A stretch of DNA of 64,000 bases from Pelosinus fermentans DSM 17108 (lineage in GTDB: Bacteria > Bacillota > Negativicutes > DSM-13327): contig NZ_AKVN02000001.1 of the NCBI RefSeq assembly GCF_000271485.2, positions 62,001 through 126,000 on the forward strand, given 5' to 3'. Made by a program: the position numbers and the translations under genes. Shown here piece after piece: positions 55,417-63,180 of the stretch. Below the pieces are notes generated by a model. The model searched no databases. It had not been told where the DNA came from and worked only from the letters and a program-made list of their open reading frames with translations. Within the stretch, counting starts at the first letter, position 1; every line of letters begins with the position of its first letter.

Positions 55417-55830
55417 TTAAAATGGAATCTCTTCTTCAGGGAAGACCTCTGTACCAAAGGAACTGACATCATATCCGGATGATTTTGCAGGACTAGCAGC
55501 AGTACTGCCACCGCTTACAGCTTGTTGCTTCGTATCCAAAAATTCAATATTTTGGGCTACGACATCAGCTGCACGCCGTTTTTGTCCATCTTTCTCATAA
55601 TCACGAATTTGCAAACGTCCTTCAACTAGTACACGACGACCCTTGGTAAGATTGTTGCCACAAACTTCGGCCAGCTTATCCCATACTACTACAGGAATAA
55701 AATCAGCTCGCTTATTCTCACCATAACCGGTATCAACTGCTACACTGAAAGATGCTACTGCCTTACCAGTCTGTGTATATCGAACTTCCGGATCACGAGT
55801 CAAACGACCGACTATTATAACCTTATTCAT
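55417..55830 (-). CDS. ssb: Single-stranded DNA-binding protein
   Basis: 137 residues. The OB fold starts MNKVIIVGRLTRDPEVRYTQ, with TGKAVASFSVAVD, DFIPVVVWDKLAEVCGNNLT and KGRRVLVEGRLQIRDYEKDG. A disordered linker is followed by the acidic tip EEEIPF that recruits repair and replication partners. It lies between rpsF and rpsR in the conserved operon. Confidence 0.96.
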   Translation of the reverse strand: MNKVIIVGRLTRDPEVRYTQTGKAVASFSVAVDTGYGENKRADFIPVVVWDKLAEVCGNNLTKGRRVLVEGRLQIRDYEKDGQKRRAADVVAQNIEFLDTKQQAVSGGSTAASPAKSSGYDVSSFGTEVFPEEEIPF

Positions 55831-55848
55831 GGTTTAATTCCCCCTGGT

Positions 55849-56133
55849 CTATTCGTCTACTTTAATAATCATAAATTTCAAAATATCTTCAGTAATCTTC
55901 ATTATACGATCAAGCTCAAGAATCGTCGCTGGTACAGCTGTAAAAGTAGTCAGGCAGTAAAAACCTTCAGTAAAGTCTTTTACTATATAAGCCAAACGCT
56001 TTTTGCCCCAACGGTCAATTTTTTCTACTTGACCACCGTTGTTATTAATCAGATTTTCAAATTTGGTAATTACCGCATTTGTCGCTTCTTCTTCCAACGG
56101 TTTAACAATAAACATGACTTCGTACTTTCTCAC
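55849..56133 (-). CDS. rpsF: 30S ribosomal protein S6
   Basis: 94 residues: MRKYEVMFIVKPLEEEATNA, then DRWGKKRLAYIVKDFTEGFY and a hydrophobic end LKFMIIKVDE. The GTG start at 56133 follows GAGGAGGTGA. A GCTCCC-ACAA-GGGAGC hairpin (56162-56179) lies in its leader, possibly for autogenous control, though the S6:S18 consensus motif is not evident. Confidence 0.96.
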   Translation of the reverse strand: MRKYEVMFIVKPLEEEATNAVITKFENLINNNGGQVEKIDRWGKKRLAYIVKDFTEGFYCLTTFTAVPATILELDRIMKITEDILKFMIIKVDE

Positions 56134-56293
56134 GAAATCACCTCCTCCTGTGGACTAATGGCTCCCTTGTGGGAGCAGGGAAGGTTTGTAAACATTTATA
56201 AACATTTTCTCAAACCTCTCTAGGCTACCCTAGACTGACACATTATATCATTAATAGCAATACAAATGCAACTATAATATATTAAAAGAAATA

Positions 56294-57400
56294 TTATACA
56301 TTAAATCTAAAGTACGTAACATCCCCATCTTGCATAATATATTCTTTACCTTCCAACCGAACCAATCCCTTTTCACGAGCTGCATTGGAGCTGCCTGTCA
56401 GCACAAGATCATTATAGGAGACAATTTCTGCACGAATAAAGCCACGCTCAATATCAGAATGAATCTTGCCTCCGGCCTGAGGTGCTTTTGTACCTTTCTT
56501 TATTGTCCAAGCACGTACTTCCTGCTCACCAGCCGTTAAGAACGTCACTAAACCTAAAAGTTTATAGGATGCTTTAATGAGTTTATCCAATCCTGACTCT
56601 TTTAGACCAAGCTCTGCTAAAAACTCCTTAGCGTCCTCCGCTGGAAGTTCAGCAATTTCTGACTCAACCTTGGCCGATACTGCAATGACTTCTGCGCCTT
56701 CTTCTACTGCATATTTTTTCACAATTTTAACATACTCATTATCTTCCGCATTGGCTACTTCGTCTTCGCTAACATTAGCAATAAACAATACCGGTTTTAA
56801 CGTCATCAAGTTTAGATCACCAATGAGTCCAGCTTCATCTTCTGTCATATCAACGCGCCGTGCAGGCAAGGCTTGCTCTAAAAGTTCTTTAATTTTTACC
56901 AGTACCGCCATTTCGTTTGGTGCTTTCTTATCACCAGTTTTGATTAGCTTCTGAACACGCTCCATACGCTTCTCTAATGTGTCTAAATCAGCTAGGCATA
57001 GTTCTGTATTAATGATCTCAATATCCCGCAAAGGGTTTAATGCTCCCTCAACGTGAGTGATATTTTCATCTTCAAAACAGCGTACCACTTGAGCGACCGC
57101 ATCTACTTGGCGAATGTGAGCTAAAAACTTATTGCCTAAGCCTTCTCCTTTAGACGCACCTTTCACCAATCCAGCAATATCAACAAAACGCATTGCTGTC
57201 GGGATACAGCGTTTTGTTTTATACATTTCCACCAAATGGGGTAATCGCTCATCCGGAACATCTACGACACCCACATTTGGCTCTATTGTGCAAAAAGGAT
57301 AATTAGCAGCTTCTGCACCTGCTTTTGTAATCGCATTAAACAATGTACTTTTACCTACATTCGGCAAACCAACAATACCCACTTCTAAATTTGTGCTCAT
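56294..57400 (-). CDS. ychF: Ribosome-binding Obg-like ATPase YchF
   Basis: 368 residues. G1 GLPNVGKS at 11-18, the family signature NYPFCTIEPNVGVVDVPDER, FVDIAGLVKGASKGEGLGNK and the G4-equivalent NVSED (ATP specificity), then a coiled coil and a C-terminal TGS domain ending GKEYIMQDGDVTYFRFNV. It is an ATPase that binds ribosomes and modulates stress responses. Confidence 0.96.
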   Translation of the reverse strand: MSTNLEVGIVGLPNVGKSTLFNAITKAGAEAANYPFCTIEPNVGVVDVPDERLPHLVEMYKTKRCIPTAMRFVDIAGLVKGASKGEGLGNKFLAHIRQVDAVAQVVRCFEDENITHVEGALNPLRDIEIINTELCLADLDTLEKRMERVQKLIKTGDKKAPNEMAVLVKIKELLEQALPARRVDMTEDEAGLIGDLNLMTLKPVLFIANVSEDEVANAEDNEYVKIVKKYAVEEGAEVIAVSAKVESEIAELPAEDAKEFLAELGLKESGLDKLIKASYKLLGLVTFLTAGEQEVRAWTIKKGTKAPQAGGKIHSDIERGFIRAEIVSYNDLVLTGSSNAAREKGLVRLEGKEYIMQDGDVTYFRFNV

Positions 57401-57481
57401 TCATCTATTCCACCTTACTTACAATTTCTTTTTAGCATGTCTTATTGTAGATGATTCTTCCCCTATTTTCAAGCAGGCACT

Positions 57482-57670
57482 TTACTCTTCTCCATGTTCA
57501 CGGCGATAAGCAATGGCATTCTTCAATCTTGCCGTACCTAATAACAACATAATAGAGCCTATGATAACACCCACTGTTAGATTGATTTTATTACCAAAAT
57601 CGGTTCCCATTGCAATGAGTACAATCCCCGTCACCAAGGTCATGCCTCCTACAATAAACTGATACTTCAC
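57482..57670 (-). CDS. Small two-TM membrane protein
   Basis: 62 residues with hydrophobic segments FIVGGMTLVTGIVLIAMG and LTVGVIIGSIMLLLGTARL, and a charged C-terminus AYRREHGEE. GTG start after GGAGGG, three bases from the DUF951 stop, so co-transcribed with it. No family function is known. Confidence 0.75.
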   Translation of the reverse strand: MKYQFIVGGMTLVTGIVLIAMGTDFGNKINLTVGVIIGSIMLLLGTARLKNAIAYRREHGEE

Positions 57671-57672
57671 AT

Positions 57673-57879
57673 TTATCCCTCCTCTTGCGTACCTTTGCGT
57701 GTTACGATTTCTTTTACACCTTTTTCAAACTTTACGCGTGGCACCAGGACAAAACGCCCGCAGCCTTGACATTTCAAACCAAAATCAATTCCTGTCCGTG
57801 TAATTTCCCACAGAGCGGCTCCACAAGGATGGTTCTTCTTCATTCTTACAATATCACCAATTTCATAACGTACCATCAT
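57673..57879 (-). CDS. DUF951 family protein
   Basis: 68 residues: MVRYEIGDIVRMKKNHPCGA, then ALWEITRTGIDFGLKCQGCG with a CxxC knuckle and RVKFEKGVKEIV. This is the DUF951 pattern found in most Firmicutes, usually next to the mechanosensitive channel gene, with which its start overlaps here (ATGA). Biochemical function is unknown. Confidence 0.9.
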   Translation of the reverse strand: MMVRYEIGDIVRMKKNHPCGAALWEITRTGIDFGLKCQGCGRFVLVPRVKFEKGVKEIVTRKGTQEEG

Positions 57880-58712
57880 CTAACACCTTCTTGCCTTTTA
57901 CTAATATCTATCACGGGCTGGGGAATCTTCGCTTCATTAAATAACCGTTTTACTGTGTAACGAAGAGCATTTTCCACCTTTCCTTGCTGCAAAGGCACAG
58001 TCTTCGCTACGATACGTACCATTAGCATCTGAGCACCAAGGTCTACTACACCTAATACGTTCGGTCCCTCTAAGACCTCTTCCAGCTCTTTGCCTACCAA
58101 GACACAGGCCTCGTTTAATAATAGAAGCACCTTATCCAAATCAGCCTCATAAGCAACAGGTATATTGACTATAGCCTGCATATGGCCTCTTGTATAATTA
58201 CTAATCCTAGATATTGCCCCATGGGGAATAATATGCAGCACACCATTGCCATCCCGCAATTTCGTTACCCGCAAACCAATGTCTTCCACAGTACCTGCCA
58301 TATCACCACTGACAATGTAATCCCCGACAGCAAACTGATTTTCCAATACAATGAAAAAACCAGTCACAAAATCCCGGATCAAACTCTGAGAGCCAACACC
58401 AAGAGCCAATCCTATAATACCAGCTCCAGCGACAAGTGAAGTGGTATCAATATGGAATTCTTGCAGCACCATGAGGATTGTAATAAAATAAATAAAATAT
58501 CGAATAATGCTTTGCAGCATTCCCCCTACTGTTCTAGCACGTCTTTCATCAAAAGAAAAGGTACTAATGCCAACTTTAGGGATAAACATTTTATTTACCA
58601 TGAGGGAGAATAGATGCAATATAAGCGCTGACCCTAATAAAATAGCTAAAAGACGTACTATTTTATTAGCCGCTGCTAATAAAAATTCCGGCGTGAGCAA
58701 CATGGTCATCAT
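57876..58712 (-). CDS. Small-conductance mechanosensitive channel (MscS family)
   Basis: 278 residues with three N-terminal helices. The pore helix region is GAGIIGLALGVGSQSLIRDF with the typical Gly/Ala packing, followed by the beta domain (QFAVGDYIVSGDMAGTVEDI, GLRVTKLRDGNGVLHIIPHG, ISNYTRG) and the C-terminal domain (VPVAYEADLDKVLLLLNEAC). It releases solutes on hypo-osmotic shock. It resembles YkuT-type MscS of Bacillus. Confidence 0.93.
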   Translation of the reverse strand: MMTMLLTPEFLLAAANKIVRLLAILLGSALILHLFSLMVNKMFIPKVGISTFSFDERRARTVGGMLQSIIRYFIYFITILMVLQEFHIDTTSLVAGAGIIGLALGVGSQSLIRDFVTGFFIVLENQFAVGDYIVSGDMAGTVEDIGLRVTKLRDGNGVLHIIPHGAISRISNYTRGHMQAIVNIPVAYEADLDKVLLLLNEACVLVGKELEEVLEGPNVLGVVDLGAQMLMVRIVAKTVPLQQGKVENALRYTVKRLFNEAKIPQPVIDISKRQEGVR

Positions 58713-58894
58713 TCAGTTTCCTTTCACGATCATCATTTTACTTTTCATGATCATTTCCAGCTTTCTATAATTGCATATATATTATACGTGATTATGAAAA
58801 AATCCTTCTACTTAAGTCTTTCTTAAATAAAGAAGAGCAAATGCACTGCCTCCGGCATATAATGTTGCACCAACGCTAAAGTGAGGCGACTATC

Positions 58895-59608
58895 ATGTCA
58901 GATACTAATCAAAATCCTCAACCTATTATTGACCTGATATTGGCTGATATAAACGCAGTTATTCCTAATCTTTCTTCTTTAGTAGCTTCGTATCGTCTGC
59001 TTGTAGGTGCCTCTGAAGAAATTCATCGTACACCAGAAATTTGTCCTGAAGTCTTCGAGCGGGCAGTAAGGCGTGCTGATAACACTGGAACATTGATCGA
59101 TATCTTCCTTGAATTACTCTGCTGCAAAGTAGCTTTTAGCAGCGATTTTTTGAAGATTTCTTGTGCGCCAGTGGATTTATTCCGGTTATTAGCCAATAAG
59201 TCTCCTACAACAGATGTTCCTTTTCACACAGCCGAGCAGGTCGTTGAGATGGAGGCCTTACGGCGTCTCCTGGAGTGTTGCCATCATCGGGGCTCCTGCC
59301 TTCCAGACAAGGAAGTTCTCTGCCCCAGACCAGAAGGAGCTCCTGAGCCACCTGCTCCAGAACCGTCGTCAAACTCAGATATCGAAGAAGTTCAAGCTGT
59401 TGCCCTGCAGCAATTAATCAATACCTTTAGTGCACGAACCGATGAAGAAGCAGCCCCGGAAACTCCATCTGCTTCCTCAGCAAATCCTGCCCCTTCAGAA
59501 AGCAAAGAGGCCTCCGTCGATAGTGGCAGCTCGGAGAAATTTGACACTGAACGTGAAAGTCGTGTCCGTTGCAAGCATTTATATACGTTTCATAATAAAA
59601 AAAAGTAG
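58895..59608 (+). CDS. Hypothetical protein with helical N-terminus and Pro/Ser/Glu-rich tail
   Basis: 237 residues. The first 140 are hydrophobic-helical (IIDLILADINAVIPNLSSLV, TLIDIFLELLCCKVAF) with a cysteine-rich stretch LECCHHRGSC; 150-225 is low-complexity (APEPPAPEPSS ... ASSANPAPSES); the end is basic (RCKHLYTFHNKKK). No family is recognised. The composition recalls spore-coat or surface-exposed proteins, but this is inference. GAGG lies upstream of the ATG; a terminator follows at 59634. Confidence 0.6.
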   Translation: MSDTNQNPQPIIDLILADINAVIPNLSSLVASYRLLVGASEEIHRTPEICPEVFERAVRRADNTGTLIDIFLELLCCKVAFSSDFLKISCAPVDLFRLLANKSPTTDVPFHTAEQVVEMEALRRLLECCHHRGSCLPDKEVLCPRPEGAPEPPAPEPSSNSDIEEVQAVALQQLINTFSARTDEEAAPETPSASSANPAPSESKEASVDSGSSEKFDTERESRVRCKHLYTFHNKKK

Positions 59609-59633
59609 TTCAAAGGAAATTGACAAAAAAAAT

Positions 59634-59668
59634 AAGCAAGAATCCCAAATGATTCTTGCTTATTTTTC
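59634..59668. terminator. Bidirectional terminator between the 58895 gene and CDF exporter
   Basis: AAGCAAGAATC / GATTCTTGCTT with ATTTTT on the plus strand. Confidence 0.85.
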
Positions 59669-60576
59669 TATTCATCAAGAGGACATGCCCCTAGTTCTTT
59701 AAGATGATCACATGGCTCCAGATGGATGACCACATCGCAGGAACCTAGCTTTTGCTTTATTTCAGCTTCAATCTGATCACAGATATCGTGAGCCTCATTT
59801 AAATGCATATCTTTGTACAAAATGAGATGCATATCAATTAAACGCCAACTGCCGGAACGCCGGGTGCGGAGCTGATGAAAGGAAATGACCTCCTTATGAC
59901 TTTGAATGATATCAATGATCATCTGTTCTTCATGTTCCGGCAAGCTAATATCCGTTAACTCATATAGACTCTTCTTTGTCATGCCATAACCAGCTTTAAA
60001 CACAATGCCAGCTACAATGATTGCAATCACAGGATCAAGCCAGGCAAGACCAGTTACATGAATAATCACCAATCCTACCAACACTCCAACAGAAGTCCAT
60101 ATATCCGCCCGCAGATGCAAGCCATCTGCTTCTAAGGCATGAGAACCAGTCTGTTTCGCCACCTTAAATAGTCTTTCTGATACCCAGTAATTAATAGCAA
60201 TTGAAATGATCATAATAGCAATACCATATTCTAAAAAACCTGGAACCACAGCGGAATTCATTTTACTCCCGGCTTCATATACAATCCATATTGCTGCCCC
60301 GATAATCAATATCGCTTCGATGGCGCCTGATAAATTTTCAAATTTGCCATGACCATAGGCATGATTGTCATCAGGAGGGGTATCCGCTTTGCGGACCGCA
60401 TAAAAGGCAATCACAGATGCAAGTAGATCAAAGCCAGAGTGAGCAGCTTCTGAAATAATACTGACGGCCCCAGTATAAAATCCCACGATCAATTTCAATA
60501 CAACCAAAACCGTATTAGAAATAACGGACAGCCTAGCAGTACGCTCCTTTAAATTACTATCCACATATCCAATCAT
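59668..60576 (-). CDS. Cation diffusion facilitator metal exporter (CzcD-like)
   Basis: 302 residues from the ATG at 60576 (AGGTAGGAGG upstream; frame open to 60627). Six TM helices with metal-site His and Asp in EAAHSGFDLLA (TM2) and GLHLRADIWTS (TM5), and a cytoplasmic C-terminal ferredoxin-like domain (HQLRTRRSGSWRLIDMHLIL). It exports divalent cations in exchange for protons. The upstream NiCo riboswitch indicates Ni2+/Co2+ as the physiological signal. Confidence 0.92.
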   Translation of the reverse strand: MIGYVDSNLKERTARLSVISNTVLVVLKLIVGFYTGAVSIISEAAHSGFDLLASVIAFYAVRKADTPPDDNHAYGHGKFENLSGAIEAILIIGAAIWIVYEAGSKMNSAVVPGFLEYGIAIMIISIAINYWVSERLFKVAKQTGSHALEADGLHLRADIWTSVGVLVGLVIIHVTGLAWLDPVIAIIVAGIVFKAGYGMTKKSLYELTDISLPEHEEQMIIDIIQSHKEVISFHQLRTRRSGSWRLIDMHLILYKDMHLNEAHDICDQIEAEIKQKLGSCDVVIHLEPCDHLKELGACPLDE

Positions 60577-60735
60577 ACTACCTCCTACCTTTTGCTCAGC
60601 AGCTCTATTCTTTGTTATAACCTTCAATAGCCTACACTATTCATACGACCTATAAAAGGTACCAATTTCAGCTCATTTTAAGCAGGTGCTACAAGCCCAT
60701 AAATGACCCATGTGCCTTATAATAAGATGACATAA

Positions 60736-60832
60736 CAAAAAAGCCTGCAGGCCCTCTCTCTAAGGTCCCGCAGGCATTCATACATACCTGCTGCTTTCCG
60801 CCCGGCTGCGCCATAATGGCCGCCTGTTCCTA
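60736..60832 (-). ncRNA. NiCo (czcD) riboswitch with overlapping terminator
   Basis: The minus strand carries the elements of the czcD motif in order: AACAGGCGGCC, GGCGCAGCCGGGCGG, AAGCAGCAGG and CCTGCGGGACC, with internal hairpins forming a four-way junction. A TATAAT box lies just upstream (60835-60840). The 3' segment GCCTGCGGGACC instead pairs with GGGCCTGCAGGC, then six T (60736-60775), a terminator exclusive with the aptamer. Ni2+ or Co2+ binding should allow read-through into the CDF exporter, 160 bases downstream. Confidence 0.85.
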
Positions 60833-60922
60833 GCATTATATTCTATATAGTACCACATTGGGAAATTACTTGTAAATATCTTTAAGGATCGATTGCTAAA
60901 GAACATGACAGGCAGGCTTAAC

Positions 60923-61570
60923 TCATGACTTAATATGTACCACGTGGCTAATGGGGTATCCTTTAGCAGCAAGGACCTTTTCTAATTCTTCCGTATCAAT
61001 AATATCGGCCCGTATAATCATCTCAATTTTTCCATCGGGTAAGGCATAACTAACCATACTGGTAATATTGATATTCATTGCCAGAAATACCTCTGAAATT
61101 TCATGAAGCAATCCAATTTTATCAGTCACATCAAGGGTGAGACGAGTCTTCCCATCCACTAGACCCATAATATCAACAAAACTTTTAAAAATATCCGTTT
61201 CCGTAATGATGCCGGCGACTGTTCCTTGCTCATCTACTACTACCAAACCGCCAATGCGGTGGTTGTACATTAAAATTGCAGCTTCTTCCACTGTAGCCCC
61301 GGTATTAATGCTAATCACTTCTTTTTGCATGATATCCTTAATTTTCATCTTTGCCAATAAGTAATTAAGTTCAAAAATAGAAAGAGCAGTTGCTGGCGAT
61401 GCCGATACCGCACGAAGATCTCTGTCTGTTACAATACCAACTAATTTTCCACCCTCAACCACTGGAAGACGGCGAAATTTATTATTACGCATAATCTCCG
61501 ATGCATCAGCAATTGTTGTAGTCGAACTGATTGTAATTGGGTTAGCTGTCATCCTGCTTTCTACAAACAT
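60923..61570 (-). CDS. CBS-ACT domain protein, AcuB-like
   Basis: 215 residues from the ATG at 61570 (GGAG nine bases upstream). Two CBS domains (RMTANPITISSTTTIADASE with RRLPVVEGGKLVGIVTDRDL; then DIMQKEVISINTGATVEEAA with GGLVVVDEQGTVAGIITETD) and a C-terminal ACT domain (RLTLDVTDKIGLLHEISEVF). AcuB-type proteins are linked to acetoin/acetate metabolism in Bacillus; ACT suggests amino-acid sensing and CBS adenylate sensing. Partner unknown. It is upstream of the CDF region and downstream of livF. Confidence 0.9.
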   Translation of the reverse strand: MFVESRMTANPITISSTTTIADASEIMRNNKFRRLPVVEGGKLVGIVTDRDLRAVSASPATALSIFELNYLLAKMKIKDIMQKEVISINTGATVEEAAILMYNHRIGGLVVVDEQGTVAGIITETDIFKSFVDIMGLVDGKTRLTLDVTDKIGLLHEISEVFLAMNINITSMVSYALPDGKIEMIIRADIIDTEELEKVLAAKGYPISHVVHIKS

Positions 61571-61604
61571 TTTCATCATCTCCGTTGATTTTTTATTAAA
61601 GAAA

Positions 61605-61700
61605 ACGCACTAAAGATTCCATGTCAGAAATTATGAACAATACAATTTAGGAATTCACCTTTTGTCTTTCATAACACTGTCATTACTATCTTTAGTGCGT
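61605..61700. repeat. Long imperfect inverted repeat between livF and AcuB-like gene
   Basis: Arms ACGCACTAAAGAT (61605-61617) and ATCTTTAGTGCGT (61688-61700) are perfect 13-mers; inner segments ATGTCAGAAATTATGAA and TTTCATAACACTGTCAT also pair imperfectly. On the minus strand the outer arm is followed by TTTTC, so it could be a terminator for livF. Confidence 0.55.
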
Positions 61701-61708
61701 CTTATTGA

Positions 61709-62413
61709 TTAACCACCCAAATAGGCTTTACGTATTTCTTCACTTGCAGCCAACTCTTTCGCATCGCCGGAAAGAGTGATACGTCCTGTTTCCAGTACAT
61801 AAGCTCTATGGGCAATGGATAATGCCATATGAGCATTTTGTTCTACCAGCAAAACCGTAGTCCCGCTAGCATTAATTTCTTTAATAATAGAAAAAATTTC
61901 TTTTACCAGCAATGGTGCAAGACCCATAGATGGCTCATCCAAGAGCAATAGCCGTGGACGGCTCATTAAGGCACGCCCCATAGCCAACATCTGCTGCTCA
62001 CCGCCTGACAACGTACCGGCTAATTGACTGCGCCGTTCCGACAAGCGAGGGAACTTTACAAAGACATTCTCCATATCTTCCTGAATCCCTTTTTTGTCAT
62101 TACGGATATAAGCACCTAACTCTAGATTTTCTAGAACAGACATATTCGCAAAAACCCTTCGGCCTTCCGGTACTTGAGAAATGCCAAGCTTTACAATATC
62201 TTGAGCAACTACGCCAGCAATACTCTTTCCTTCAAAATTAATTTGACCTGCTTTCGGTTTTAACAATCCGGAAATCGTACGTAAAATAGTACTTTTACCA
62301 GCACCATTCGCACCAATCAAGGTAACAATTTCCCCTTCATTTACCTCTGCACTAATACCTTTTAAGGCATGTATCGCACCATAATATACATCAATATTCT
62401 CGATTTTTAACAT
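61709..62413 (-). CDS. livF: Branched-chain amino acid ABC transporter ATPase LivF
   Basis: 234 residues: Walker A GANGAGKST, Q loop near SQVPEGRRVFANMSVLENLE, signature LSGGEQQMLAMGRAL, Walker B LLLLDEPSMGLAP and H loop VLLVEQNAHMAL. The EGRRVF motif is typical of LivF. The start overlaps livG by one base. It is the last gene of the liv operon in this window. Confidence 0.95.
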   Translation of the reverse strand: MLKIENIDVYYGAIHALKGISAEVNEGEIVTLIGANGAGKSTILRTISGLLKPKAGQINFEGKSIAGVVAQDIVKLGISQVPEGRRVFANMSVLENLELGAYIRNDKKGIQEDMENVFVKFPRLSERRSQLAGTLSGGEQQMLAMGRALMSRPRLLLLDEPSMGLAPLLVKEIFSIIKEINASGTTVLLVEQNAHMALSIAHRAYVLETGRITLSGDAKELAASEEIRKAYLGG

Positions 62414-63180
62414 TATTCAACCTCCTCTCCGAGGTAGGCCTCAATAACCCGTGGGTTATTCTTGATTTCCTCAGGTGTTCCTTGAGCGATTATACTGCCG
62501 TATTCTAATACATAAATACGTTCACACACATTCATAACCAATTGCATGTCATGTTCTATTAATAAAATAGTTAAATCAAATTCGTCTTTTATCCATTTTA
62601 TCATTTGCATTAGTTGCTGAGTTTCCTGAGGATTCATGCCAGCCGCAGGTTCATCTAATAATAATAATTTAGGCTGAGCCGCTAGTGCTCTGGCAATTTC
62701 CAAACGCCGCTGCTCACCATAAGGTAAGTTTTTAGCAATTTCATCTTTTTTATCGCCTAATTTAAAAATTTCTAATAGCTTGATCGCTCTTTCTTCAATC
62801 TCTTTTTCTTCTTGATGGTATCTGCCCATACGCAAAACAGATTCTAATATTCCGTATTTCACATGAAAATGATACGCGATCTTAACATTATCTAACACGG
62901 ATAGTTCAGAAAAGAGGCGAATATTTTGGAAGGTTCTGGCTACCCCTTTTTGAGTGATCTGAAAAGGTTTAAGTCCAAGAATGCTTTTATCATCAAAATC
63001 AATTTCACCAGTTGTCGGTTGATATACACCCGTCAGTAAGTTAAAGGCGGTTGTTTTTCCTGCTCCATTAGGACCAATCAATCCAATTAACTCGCCTTTG
63101 CCAAGCTCGATGGAAAAATCGGATACGGCCTTAAGTCCGCCAAATACTTTGGAAAGTTTAGTTGCCTTGAGTATTGCCAC
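62413..63180 (-). CDS. livG: Branched-chain amino acid ABC transporter ATPase LivG
   Basis: 255 residues: Walker A GPNGAGKTT, the LivG marker GVARTFQNIRLFSELSVLDN, signature LPYGEQRRLEIARAL, Walker B LLLLDEPAAGMNPQE and H loop ILLIEHDMQLVM. The start overlaps livM by 23 bases, indicating coupled translation. It forms an ATPase heterodimer with LivF. Confidence 0.95.
   Translation of the reverse strand: MAILKATKLSKVFGGLKAVSDFSIELGKGELIGLIGPNGAGKTTAFNLLTGVYQPTTGEIDFDDKSILGLKPFQITQKGVARTFQNIRLFSELSVLDNVKIAYHFHVKYGILESVLRMGRYHQEEKEIEERAIKLLEIFKLGDKKDEIAKNLPYGEQRRLEIARALAAQPKLLLLDEPAAGMNPQETQQLMQMIKWIKDEFDLTILLIEHDMQLVMNVCERIYVLEYGSIIAQGTPEEIKNNPRVIEAYLGEEVE

Noticed and set aside
60736-60832. 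Possible SRP RNA because of a GGAA-AGCAG segment
   Set aside because: The SRP domain IV pairing does not form; czcD-motif elements and the downstream CDF gene fit a NiCo riboswitch better.
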